From Astropecten irregularis (Eukaryota; Echinodermata; Asteroidea; Paxillosida; Astropectinidae), in contig OZ020244.1 in the NCBI GenBank assembly GCA_963971285.1, positions 372,001-436,000 of the forward strand: a DNA stretch of 64,000 bases, read 5' to 3'. Position numbers and translations under genes: made by a program. This document shows, piece after piece, positions 32,890 through 42,439 of this stretch (within the stretch, counting starts at the first letter, position 1; each line of letters starts with the position of its first letter). The notes beneath the pieces were generated by a model that did not search any database, was not told the DNA's origin, and saw only the letters and a list, made by a program, of their open reading frames with translations.

Positions 32890-33610
32890 CCGGGACGGTT
32901 CCGTTCCGTTGGCTTATGTGTGGAACAACCGTGCCGGCTCCACCCCATTAGCTTGTGTGCGGAGCAACTCTGCCCCATTGACCCCTGTGCGGAGCAACCT
33001 CGTCGGCTCCGCACCATTGACTTGTGTGCGGAGCAGCTCTGCCCCATTGACTCCCGTGCGGAGCAACCTTGCCGGCTCCGCGCCATAGACGTCCGTGCGG
33101 AGCAACCTCGTCGGCTCCGCACCATTGACTTGTGTGCGGAGCAGCTCTGGCCCATTGACTCCCGTGCGGAGCAACCTTACCGGCTCCGCGCCATAGACGT
33201 CCGTGCGGAGCAACCTTGCCGGCTCCGCGCCATAGACGTCCGTGCGGAGCAACTCTGTCGGCTCCGCCCCATTGACTTGTGTGCGGAGCAACTTCGTCGG
33301 CTCCGCCCCATAAACTCCCGTGCGGAGCAACCTCGTCGGCTCCGCACCATTGACTTGTGTGCGGAGCAGCTCTGGCCCATTGACTCCCGTGCAGAGCAAC
33401 CTTGCCGGCTCTGCGCCATAGACGTCCGTGCGGAGCAACCTTGCCGGCTCCGCGCCATAGACGTCCGTGCGGAGCAACTCTGTAGGCTCCGCCCCATTGA
33501 CTTGTGTGCGGAGCAACTCTACGGACTCCCGTCCATTGACTCGTGTGTGGAGCAGCTCTGCCCCATTGACTCCCGCGCGGAGCAACCTTGCCGGCTCCGC
33601 GCCATAGAGT
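32890..33610 (-). repeat. Coding minisatellite, 39- and 30-bp units
   Basis: About 20 units built on TGCGGAGCAAC..CGGCTCCGC..CATTGAC (plus strand). Long units are 39 bp and short ones 30 bp, both multiples of three, so the Gag frame is kept whatever the copy number. A higher-order pattern (39-39-39-30) repeats at least twice (33,000-33,130 and 33,290-33,400). Confidence 0.9.
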
Positions 33611-34545
33611 CGTGCAGTGCGGGCCTGCTCCGAGTGGAGGTCAGGACTCGCCGCACTGCAATAGTGGGGACGAAAGTACTGCTGGGGGAGATCCGCGCCC
33701 AGTTGTGCCGCCTGATGCGTGCTCGGACGGTTTCCCGCCCCTGCTATATGGGCAAATCCAGCCTGGGGGCGCCCCGAATGGGAGGCCACACCAGTCGTAT
33801 CCATGTAAGCACCGAGTGGCGCTTCAGTACTATTTTCATGAGCGTAGGGATTGCAGGTTGCCTCAGGACGAAACCCCGCCCCCGCTGCATCAACCAGCAC
33901 AGCTCCGGATCGTTCCGAATGGAACGAAACGTCTACTGCGCTAGCGTCTACAGTACGGGGCGGCCCCTCGCGGGACCAGACACATGCGGCTTTATTACCA
34001 ACAAACTGGGGCATGTCCCGACGAAGCCCCGCCCCCGCTGCATCGGACTGCACAAACCGGGATTGTTCCGAATGGAACGAAACGTCTGTTGCGCCATCGT
34101 CTACAGCACGGGACGGCCCCTCGTGGGACCTGGCATCTACTGTGTTGTTACAGAATATCTGGGGTATATCCCGACGAAGCTCCACCCCCGCTGCATCGAC
34201 CAGCACAACTCGGGATCGTTCCGATTGGAACGAACCGTCTGCTGCGCCGCCGTCTACAGCACGGGGCGGCCCCTCGTGGGACAGGGTACCAGTCATTGAT
34301 GATTTATGGTCATGAGCACGCCCACCCCCCGCAGGGGTAGACGTACTGCAATGACTTAGCCCCCCGCCCAAGTTCCAAAATTCCACTTGACCATCCCGCA
34401 AAAAGGATTCCAACTCGTCCACCGTGACGAAGGTACTGCTGGCTGATCCACTAGACGGGCCCCCACTACGTGAGCCCGCACTCCAGCCTGCCTCCTCGCC
34501 GTGTGGCGAGTTAGGTGCCAGACTTCCGTGATCTCCTGAATTCAT
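32914..34545 (-). CDS. Gag N-terminal region with internal repeats, ended by a stop
   Basis: 543 residues from the first ATG after the primer site. After a Gly/Ser-rich start (1-75) come three imperfect ~50-residue repeats (each with EGP.R.VD, SF.SE.SR and VDAAG motifs), then about 20 copies of a 13- or 10-residue unit (GAEPxxLLRTxV / GPELLRTQV). The TAA at 32,914-32,916 lies inside a repeat unit where neighbours carry CAA-type codons, which suggests a single C-to-T change. The next ORF starts 49 nt later in the same frame (34,545 minus 32,865 is 560 codons). Function of the repeats is unknown. I see no known domain. Confidence 0.8.
   Translation of the reverse strand: MNSGDHGSLAPNSPHGEEAGWSAGSRSGGPSSGSASSTFVTVDELESFLRDGQVEFWNLGGGLSHCSTSTPAGGGRAHDHKSSMTGTLSHEGPPRAVDGGAADGSFQSERSRVVLVDAAGVELRRDIPQIFCNNTVDARSHEGPSRAVDDGATDVSFHSEQSRFVQSDAAGAGLRRDMPQFVGNKAACVWSREGPPRTVDASAVDVSFHSERSGAVLVDAAGAGFRPEATCNPYAHENSTEAPLGAYMDTTGVASHSGRPQAGFAHIAGAGNRPSTHQAAQLGADLPQQYFRPHYCSAASPDLHSEQARTARLYGAEPARLLRAGVNGAELLHTRVNGRESVELLRTQVNGAEPTELLRTDVYGAEPARLLRTDVYGAEPARLLCTGVNGPELLRTQVNGAEPTRLLRTGVYGAEPTKLLRTQVNGAEPTELLRTDVYGAEPARLLRTDVYGAEPVRLLRTGVNGPELLRTQVNGAEPTRLLRTDVYGAEPARLLRTGVNGAELLRTQVNGAEPTRLLRTGVNGAELLRTQANGVEPARLFHT
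33830..34290 (-). repeat. Three ~150-bp coding repeats
   Basis: The plus-strand anchor CCCGCTGCATC occurs at about 33,881, 34,034 and 34,188, each followed by TCCGA.TGGAACGAA and an ACGGG.CGGCCCCTC block. They encode the ~50-residue repeats of the Gag N-terminus and are more diverged than the 39/30-bp units. Confidence 0.8.
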
Positions 34546-34589
34546 TGCCGAAAATCTCCAAAAAAATCACCTGTTTTCCGCCTTCTGCG

Positions 34590-34606
34590 TGCCGCCGCTG
34601 CCACCA
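34590..34606 (-). other. Primer binding site of element 2, tRNA-Leu type
   Basis: The plus-strand sequence TGCCGCCGCTGCCACCA matches the Gypsy element 1 site at 15 of 17 positions, including the 12 nearest the LTR, and is separated from the LTR by the same single base. Confidence 0.7.
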
Positions 34607-34607
34607 A

Positions 34608-34875
34608 TGTAGCGTCGAACACTTCTGGGGTTCTTCACACGCACTCCAAGAAAGGACTCTCAACACAGGTTTACTCGTTTCTGCTACTTCAGGCTGTTTA
34701 TTTCCACAAAAACATACACCGCAAACACTTCAGCAACGAGGCCATAACAATCTCCCTGCGCATGCGCCGCCCGGAAGAACGGGCCTCCCTGGCCGGCCAC
34801 CAGGGGCTCCACCGCGCGGCTCCGCAGTGGAACCGTGCTGGTGCCCTCTGGCGGCCGACCGGCACGGACGCCACA
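34608..34875 (-). repeat. 5' LTR of element 2
   Basis: 268 bp, apparently identical to 28,395-28,662. The short length and high GC (GCCGCCCGG, GGCCGGCC) contrast with the 1,188-bp LTR of element 1. Confidence 0.95.
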
Positions 34876-34879
34876 ATAT

Positions 34880-35410
34880 AGTCCCGCTTAGTGAAATTTG
34901 TGACGATTTATAAATCATGTAATGTCCTGTCTGAATTAATTTTTAGATAGATGTGTGGAGTAAGCCTTAACCCAGCACGATCTGTTTCATTTTACCGGCA
35001 CTCTTTAATTCGTTTTTATCCAATTCAAAGATTTATTGGAAAAATTATATCACACCAAGACGACTTGGCTAGGAAAATAATTATAATTCTGAATAATTGG
35101 TATGGCACTCATATAGCTCCGTAAATCGACGAATAGTGAAGACTCAACTCTAGAGGGCGGCCTCCATTTAGAAGTCATGCGACCGACGAATTTCCTCACA
35201 TAAACACAAGAAAAGACAATTTTTTTCTCCATGGTTCAAGTAACAGGTAATATATCTTGGTATAATTTGGCTTAAAGTTTATATATTTACCCTTGTAGAA
35301 CCTTTTTTCAATGGATTAAATAAACGTATTGGCTGATAAAAACGTGAATTTGGATGGAGAGTGTTTACAACTAGGCCTAACAGTTAGTACTAAATAGTAA
35401 TACAAACAGA
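34880..35410. other. Intergenic, nothing recognised
   Basis: AT-rich DNA after the element. No repeat or gene seen; an AGAGGGCGG motif occurs at 35,152-35,160. Confidence 0.5.
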
Positions 35411-35416
35411 CGTTCC

Positions 35417-35504
35417 TACATACACGTACGTACATGTACGTACTGTCTACTGATGTAGGCATTGTCTATGTCTACAAGGCCTACATCAGTCGTACGTGTA
35501 TGTA
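35417..35504. repeat. Nested inverted repeat at transposon insertion site
   Basis: Outer 14-bp arms TACATACACGTACG (35,417-35,430) and CGTACGTGTATGTA (35,491-35,504), and inner 11-bp arms CTGATGTAGGC (35,450-35,460) and GCCTACATCAG (35,479-35,489), are perfect complements. The right arm runs into the target duplication of the adjacent hAT-like element. Confidence 0.85.
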
Positions 35505-35509
35505 AATAC

Positions 35510-36401
35510 TAAGGCTGAGTCATCTCGGAATTGTTTTGTTCTGAAACCCGACCAAGTCTTTTCGGTTGGATCCAGTGTTCCGAATTCCGATAAATGAATT
35601 CACGAAGTATGATCTACTTTGGCGACCCCAAAAAAATAAAGAGAAAAATCTGACATCGAACACGTGCAAAAACACGGTTGGAGTACCAAGTGTGGTTACA
35701 CCAATTACGCTTGTAATTTAGTTGCGAGATCCCTGTAAAATATTCCTTCCAAAATTCCGAAGGGGACTTACCAAAAATCACGTTTTCCTGATCAGCTAAA
35801 TCTTACTTGGAATTCAATCAGTCATTTTTTTCCTATTGGCTACGTAGAAACATTGAGAAATCCTTCCGAAATCAACGGTCGCACTGTGAGTATTTCTTCC
35901 ATGGTAAGACGTAAGCAATCATCGCGCACGCTATGCCAAATTTTGAATTTCCCATGCATGTTACTGGTACTTCGCTCAAAGTGCACCAGCGAAAGTCTCA
36001 ACCACGTGCGTCGGCAGGAAGCTTTCTGTACATGTACACATCATGTACATCAACATGTGTACAGTACACAACGTACGTACGATGTGTGTATGTGTGGCAT
36101 GCACGGTGAAGTAGGGCTCGGACGGACCGTGGACTACGATCGGTGGTGGTAGCCCTACGCGTACGATCCGACCGACTCGGCTTTTCACATCACTAGTTTT
36201 TCAGACAGAAACTTTAACTTTAAGATTGGTAAGATTGAATAAAATAATTGTGATTTTTATTAAGATTTGAAGAAGAAAGTTAAGAAAAAGTATTTCTTAT
36301 GTGTTTTATTCTTTCATCGGAACACCGGAACGAAAAATCGGAAATGGAATCCGATCGCATCGGTCGGAATTCGGCATTCCGACCGTTCCGACTCAGCCTT
36401 A
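35510..36401. mobile_element. hAT-like non-autonomous transposon, 892 bp
   Basis: Inverted ends TAAGGCTGAGTC / GACTCAGCCTTA (12 bp perfect, then looser CGGAAT-rich similarity) are flanked by an 8-bp duplication GTAAATAC at 35,502-35,509 and 36,402-36,409. Eight-base duplications mark the hAT superfamily. Open frames inside are short, overlap on both strands and lack transposase motifs. Confidence 0.88.
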
Positions 36402-36409
36402 GTAAATAC

Positions 36410-37030
36410 ACAGACCTGTGTGTTGTGTGTTTGAGCTTAGCTTTAGTTAGCTTTAGGTGTAAGACTCCTTTCATTTTACTGCAATTATTGTGCACTTCCC
36501 TATATACATGTATTACTAAAGCTAGGGCATTGTTTTTCTCTGGTTTTGAATAATGATATTAATAAGTACTAAATTAAGACTAAGTCTCTAGCTAGGCTAG
36601 TAGGAGCCTAGGTGTTTGGGCTCTGAGCAACATGTTTACTGTACATGTATGACGTTGTTATGTGTTGTCTGTGTACAATCTTGGACATAAAACCAGACAT
36701 TTCATTTTAAGTGAAGTATATCACCATTCAATAAAGTGCATGCATGCGTAGAACAGCGGGTGTGCACTGAATATGTAAGCAGAGTGTGCTCGATCTCTTG
36801 CCTTCCATAAATTATGGAGTGGATTCAGTATGTAATATATTCAGACAACAAAGATCTTTGTTCAGTGGATCTTGAAGAAAGTGACTCTGGCATTTTTTTT
36901 CTGAATCTGCCCCAAATCCAGTGCTTTTAAAGAAATGTTCCCATCTTTAATTGTTTGATGTTGCAGTGAGCCACAGCCACAGTGAGAGATCTGTTTGAAA
37001 CAGCATACCATGGGGAATTCATCCATCACC
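36410..37030. other. Intergenic, nothing recognised
   Basis: AT-rich DNA without repeats shared elsewhere in the window. Confidence 0.5.
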
Positions 37031-38070
37031 AGCCACAGACCTAGTGGAAGATGACCTATGGCTAATTCTACCCACTACCCAGCCAGACAGAGAATGGGCT
37101 TGCTGGTTGTCCAACTACAAAGGGTACAACCATATAAATGTGAGCCAGTTATTAGCCTTGAATCATCCACCTACAACCCACTCAGCTACCCAGCAAGTAA
37201 ACCACCAAGACAACCAGTCATCTGGCTGTCCATCAGGAGAGACAGTCACCAGCCATCCAACCTGCTATCTTGTCTGTCGAAGAAGATCATCCATCATCAA
37301 ACCAGGTGGAGAATGATTATCCAACTAGCCAATTGGCCAGCCAGCATACCAACCAGCTGGCCATCTGATCTATCTGGGGAGACAGTCACCAGCCAACCAG
37401 AGTGTGACTATCCAACCAGCCAACCAGCCAGATACACAGCCAGCAAGCCAAGATGCCCCACTGAAATTGGGACAGGTACATTCTTACAAGTATTGATTTA
37501 TTATGTACATTGTCTGCCAATGCCCACCTTATCAATCACTGATGTTAGGCTGATTCGAAGGTAGTCAACCAGCAATTGGTGAACAAAGACCAATTACAAA
37601 CATCCATCTTCTTATGGTACATGTACTTCAGACTCTGGTGAGCTGTGTTTGTATATATCAGGTGTTCTTTGCAAGAAATAAGGCAGTGCAGGCGTTTCCG
37701 GCTTTTTAAAAGAAAAGTTTCACTTGCTGCTTGCATGGCTAGTGAATCAGGTGTTTACAAGCACACATTTTTATCAACCCCCCAATTATGTCAACATTTA
37801 ATGTACATTTATTTATTCTTATCATAGGTTTGACAATCAACTTGCCACAGCCTGATCTCAAATCATGCCATGACCCCAGATGTCAACAAGGCAACCAGTC
37901 ATCAGGCTGTCTGTCAGGAAAAGACAGACACCAGCCACCCAGCCAGTGAGAGTGTGACTGTCCAACTAGCCAGCCTCTAAGGAAGCAGTTATCCAGCCAT
38001 TCAGCCAGGCAAGAAGTTCCCTCCCTTGGATAGAAACAGGTACATTTTGTCAAGTATCGATTTTCATTTT
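37030..38070. repeat. Degenerate CCAGCCA-rich repeat block
   Basis: Two long units share CAACCAGTCATC.GGCTGTC, GAGACAGTCACCAGCCA and a closing ACAGGTACATT.T..CAAGTAT.GATTT (37,471 and 38,035). Related fragments recur at 41,340-41,520 and 42,500-42,690. The open frames through it come from repeats poor in stop codons. Confidence 0.7.
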
Positions 38071-38309
38071 TCTTGTTCATCCATGTTCCAACATTTTACC
38101 CCAAATCTGGCTGATCTGCTTGTCTTTCTCAAGCAAATTTGGCAAATGCAAGTAATGTTTTCAGCATAAAAGGGATTATTCTTTGCATAGTTGAAACAGT
38201 GAGAAAAGTTAATCAAAGTTGTGTTGCTGTCGACGATGTTTCAATTGCAAAGACTGCTAACTTTATTGGGTATAAACTGAAGACTGGGTGTTACAGTGCT
38301 GTTTATGTA

Positions 38310-38531
38310 CCAGCAACCCGCCTCTGGTCCGTGCTGTGATGTGGACGTCGGCACTTTGTGGCATTGGTCTGATGTCTCCTGGTGGGTCTATCCGTTGTAC
38401 GGTTGGGGGACATGGTACGGGTGGTGGGGAGCCTGAGGTGGGTGCTGAACCTCTCTGTAAGAATAATCTCATCTGACAAGAAGTCGCTACTCAGGAAGGG
38501 CCCCAACTTCACCGTTACCCCTGTTGCATAG
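38310..38531 (+). pseudogene. Possible LINE 5' remnant
   Basis: A GC-richer segment with CTCCTGGTGGGTCTATCCGT and a short frame ending RKGPNFTVTPVA before a stop. The style resembles the leader and start of the endonuclease domain in LINEs of the type represented at 40,441. The match is weak and from memory only. Confidence 0.25.
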
Positions 38532-38814
38532 TCTACTATGCACTAAATTCTACCCGCTAACTTCTGCCCAGGAAGAATTCCTGAGACACTTTACCCGAGC
38601 CGGAAAGTCCAGTGTGGACAGTGCGAGTCGGGTACCCTCATGAGCCTAGTATTGACAGCTCGGTATTAATTCTTCCATGCATGCACGGTTAAGTTACCCG
38701 AGTCAAGTGCGAACACAGGTAATATTTGCCAATTTTTCATTTACCCATCAGCTTGGTGAAACCCCCGGGGAAAAAAACGTCCAGTGCTGACAGGGCTATA
38801 GTCTTCTCGTGCCA

Positions 38815-40440
38815 TCACATTGTCCCATAGTCGCATTGTGACATCACATTGTCACATCTTACCCTCGCGTTGTGCCGTTGCATTATCGCAACGTGTCATC
38901 GCATTGTCAAATCTTACCTCGCGTTGTGCCGTTGCATTGTCGCAACGTGCCATCGCATTGTCAAATCTTACCTCGCGTTGTGCCGTTGCATTGTCGCAAC
39001 GTGCCATCGCATTGTCAAATCTTACCTCGCGTTGTGCCGTTGCATTGTCGCAACGTGCCATCGCATTGTCAAATCTTACCTCGCGTTGTGCCGTTGCATT
39101 GTCGCAACGTGCCATCGCATTGTCAAATCTTACCTCGCGTTGTGCCGTTGCATTGTCGCAACGTGCCATCGCATTGTCAAATCTTACCTCGCGTTGTGCC
39201 GTTGCATTGTCGCATCGTGCCGTTGCATTGTCGGCTCATGCCATCACATTGTCACATCGTGCCATCGCATTGTCGGCTCATGCCATCACATTGTCACATC
39301 GTGCAATCGCATTGTCGGCACATGCCATCACATTGTCACATCGTGCTGTCACATAGTTGCCTCATGCCATTGCATTGTCACAAAGTTGCATCATGCTGTC
39401 ACATTGTCGCATCGTGTTGTTGAATAGTCGACTCATGCCATCGCATTGTCGCAGAGTCTCATCATGCAGTCGTGTTGTTGCATCGTGCCATCCCATAGTC
39501 GCCTCGTGCCATCGCATTGTTGCATAAATTCATGGCATCACATTGTCTCCTCATTCCATCGCATTGTTGCCTCGTGCCATCGCATTGTCGCAGAGTCTCA
39601 TCTTGCCATCGTATTGTCGGATCGTGCCGTCCCATAGTCGCCTTGTACCATCACATTGTTTTATCAATTCATGGCGTCACATAGTCTTCTCATGCCATCG
39701 CATTGTCGCATCGTGCTGTCGCATACTTGCCTCATGCCATCGCATTGTCGCATCGTGCTGTCGCATACTTGCCTCTTGCCATCGCATTGTCGCAGAGTCT
39801 CATCGTGCCGTCGTATTGTCGGATCGTGCCGTCCCATAGTCACCTTGTACCATCACATTGTTGCATCAATTCATGGCGTCACATAGTCTCCTCATGCCAT
39901 CGCATTGTCGCATCGTGCTGTCTCATACTTGCCTCGTGTCATCGCATTATCGCAGAGTCTCATCGTGCCGTCATATTGTCGAATCGTGCTGTCGCATAGT
40001 TGCGTTTTGCCATCTCATTTTTACAGAATCTCATCATGTCGTCGTATTGTTGCATTGTCGCATTGTGCTGCTGATTAGTCTTCTTGTGCTATCGCATTGT
40101 CGCATAGTCTTCTTGTGCCATCACATAGTCGCATAGTCTTCTTGTGCCTTCACATAGTCTTCTTGTGCCATCACATAGTCTTCTTGTGCCATCACATAGT
40201 CGCATAGTCTTCTTGTGCCATCACATAGTCTTTTCGTGCCATCGGATTGTAGCCTGGTCTTCTCATGCCATCTCTTTGTCGCATCTTGCTGTCACATTGT
40301 CGCATCGTGCTGTTGCATAGTCTTCTCATGCCATGTGATTGTAGCCTGGTCTTCTCATGCCATCTCTTTGTCGCATCTTGCTGTCACATTGTCGCATCGT
40401 GCTGTTGCATAGTCTTCTTGTGCCATTTGTACAATCGCAG
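38815..40440. repeat. Minisatellite array, 54-bp units decaying to ~15-bp units
   Basis: The first part (about 38,890-39,210) has near-perfect 54-bp units of the form CTTACCTCGCGTTGTGCCGT, TGCATTGTCGCAACGTGCCA, TCGCATTGTCAAAT. The rest is a degenerate array on a ~15-16 bp core CATTGTCGCATCGTGCC. Unit lengths divisible by three keep several frames open on both strands. These predicted peptides are repeat products, not genes. Confidence 0.95.
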
Positions 40441-40716
40441 TTGTACCGTGCTGATCCTCCGCCTACCCGTCTGAGTATCTTAAATCAAACATTGGTTGCT
40501 GACCCACCGATTGATTGTGATCCACCTAAGCTCTTAGAAACAAGGGCTGAGGTGAACAGTCTGAAAAGTGGGAAGGCTGCATGGATCTGTGGTATTCATG
40601 TGGAGTTCTTAAAAGCTGGTGGGGATAGTGCAGTTGAGACATTGCATGACATACTAGGTTCAGTATGGACTACTAATGAGATCCCATCTGACTGGAAGAA
40701 TGGCATTATACAAGGG
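40441..40716 (+). pseudogene. LINE reverse transcriptase fragment
   Basis: In frame with 40,357-40,755, the peptide PPPTRLSILNQTL continues to IDCDPPKLLETRAEVNSL, KSGKAAWICGIHVEFLKAGG and TTNEIPSDWKNGII. This is the linker and first RT motif of a non-LTR retrotransposon ORF2 (family form: LK.GKA.G.CGI..E.LKAGG...IP.DWK.GII). The usual glycine after GKA is replaced (AWICGI), and the match ends abruptly at 40,716 without the rest of RT. It abuts the minisatellite at its 5' side. Confidence 0.8.
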
Positions 40717-40777
40717 TCAACACTATCTTTTTTTTTATGGTCCGCCAGGGTATAAATAAAACCACAACACCCGGTCT

Positions 40778-40836
40778 TCAGTTGCCTGATGAAGGTTAGC
40801 AGTCCTTACAACCGAAACATCGCTGTCAGCAACACG
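40778..40836 (+). ncRNA. Hammerhead-ribozyme-like motif
   Basis: CTGATGA (40,786-40,792) and GAAAC (40,814-40,818) are spaced as in a hammerhead core. GGTT/AACC could form stem II. GTTGC before the core can pair with GCAAC (40,828-40,832) as stem I. A 2-bp stem III with loop TCGC precedes GTC. Departures: an unpaired A next to stem II and an extra A before the GCAAC arm. Such motifs occur at the ends of some retroelements; activity is uncertain. Confidence 0.35.
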
Positions 40837-40899
40837 ATATTGCTTGACTTTGACTAACTTCTTTCCCTGTTTAAAGAAATCTTATGTTTACATAAGCCT

Positions 40900-41330
40900 T
40901 TTTTTATGGCATGTCAAGTCGCATACACAACGAGTAGATACATTGTGAATGACTGGAATGTTGCCAGGGACAGTACACAGTACATGTTGCACCGTATGCC
41001 ATTTGGGTATTGTTGTGTGACAGAGTACGGACATTTGAACAGAAAGATTAATAATTAATAATTAATAATAATTGTGCTGCCAATTCAAGAATTCTTTTAT
41101 TTGTAAATTCAACAAATTGTTGTTGCCATGTCCACATTCGAGTATCTTCTCTTACTGCAAAACACACTATATTATGGTTCACAGTCTAATTTTGATTCTG
41201 CCTACCATGACAGGTTTTCAAAATAACGATAAGACATTGGTTAAATTGCTGTTTGATTGTGTCATTCATAATCCTTTTAATCTGTCAACTTCCAATGATT
41301 TTTGTTGTCACAGGTTTGATCTAAGCCAGA
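40900..41330. other. Intergenic, nothing recognised
   Basis: AT-rich; no gene or repeat seen. Confidence 0.4.
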
Positions 41331-41489
41331 TATGATCACAACTGTTTCCAAGACCTCAGCTAGATACCAGTAGCAACGTAACCAGTGATCTGGCTGTCCA
41401 TCAGAAGAGACAGTTATCAGCATGGAGTCCAAACCAGTGAAACTGTGTCTGTCTAACCTGCTAGCCAGCCAGCCAGCCAGCCCAACCAA

Positions 41490-42330
41490 AAACCAGAAAA
41501 GACAGTCACCAGCCATCCTTGGAGTCATCAAACCAGTAAGACTATGACCATCCAACTAGGGAGCCAACTAACCAGCCAGCCCAGTCATCTAGTCTAACAA
41601 GGAAAGACAGTCACCAGCCATCCTTGGAGTCATCAAACCAGTAAGACCATATGACCATCCAACTAGGGAGCCAACTAACCAGCCAACCCAGTCATCTAGT
41701 CTTACAAGGAAAGACAGTCACCAGCCATCATTGGAGTCATCAAACCAGTAAGACTATGACCATCCAACTAGGGAGCCAACTAACCAGCCAGCCCAGTCAT
41801 CTAGTCTAACAAGGAAAGACAGTCACCAGCCATCCTTGGAGTCATCAAACCAGTAAGACTATATGACCATTCAACTAGGGAGCCAACTAACCAGCCAACC
41901 CAGTCATCTAGTCTAACAAGGAAAGACAGTCACCAGCCATCCTTGGGGTCATCAAACCAGTAAGACTATGACCATCCAACTAGGGAGCCAGCTAACCAGC
42001 CAGCCTAGTCATCTAGTTTAACAAGGAAAGACAGTCACCAGCCTTCCTTGGAGTCATCAAACCAGTAAGACTATGACCATCCAACTAGGGAGCCAACTAA
42101 CCAGCCAGCCCTGTCATCTAGTCTAACAAGGAAAGACAGTCACCAGCCATCCTTTGAGTCATCAAACCAGTAAGACTATGACCATCCTACTACGGAGCCA
42201 GCTAACCAGCCATCCCAGCCATCTACGGTAGTCTAACAAGGAAAAACAGTCACCAGCCATCCTTGGAGTCATCAAACCAGTAAGACTATGACCGTCCAAC
42301 TAGGGAGCCAACTAACCAGCCAGCAGGAAT
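41490..42330. repeat. ~105-bp tandem repeat, about 8 copies
   Basis: The anchor GACAGTCACCAGCCA occurs at 41,501, 41,606, 41,713, 41,818, 41,925, 42,030, 42,135 and (as AACAGTCACC) 42,245, a period of 105-110 bp. Alternating 105 and 107 bp spacings in the middle suggest a two-unit higher-order form caused by ACTATGACC versus ACTATATGACC. It appears to be an amplified part of the degenerate CCAGCCA block. Confidence 0.95.
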
Positions 42331-42439
42331 AAAATACGGAAATATAGTCCATGAAATAAGACAGTGATCGTGTGCTGTTTGATTCAGTTTCATTTGCAAT
42401 TCTTTTAATTTGATTTCCAATGTTGTTTTGTTTTCTTGT

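Larger units (their letters stand above)
28395..34875 (-). mobile_element. LTR element 2: gag-integrase element lacking RT
   Basis: 268-bp LTRs (TGTAGCGTC...GACGCCACA) at 28,395-28,662 and 34,608-34,875 appear identical by eye. The target duplication is ATAT (28,391-28,394 and 34,876-34,879). A primer site and a polypurine tract are in place. The element is strikingly GC-rich against AT-rich flanks. It encodes Gag, integrase and a zinc-finger ORF but no protease, RT or RNase H, so it is non-autonomous for reverse transcription. Near its 3' LTR a tandem duplication has added a second, partial LTR with host flank. The organisation is not one I recognise as a named family. Confidence 0.93.

Noticed and set aside
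32722..34299. 525-codon plus-strand ORF opposite Gag of element 2
   Set aside because: It runs antisense through the codon-sized repeats. The Gag strand has the ATG after the primer site, the retroelement context and frame continuity, so this is a shadow.
37044..37564. Two overlapping ORFs of 90 and 168 codons
   Set aside because: Both run through CCAGCCA-type degenerate repeats with no recognisable domain.
38820..39427. Three overlapping plus-strand ORFs and one minus-strand ORF of 105-192 codons
   Set aside because: All come from a 54-bp repeat without stops in several frames; the peptides are pure repeats.
38810..40440. CRISPR-like array
   Set aside because: Units are directly adjacent without unique spacers and decay gradually; it is a minisatellite in an animal genome.
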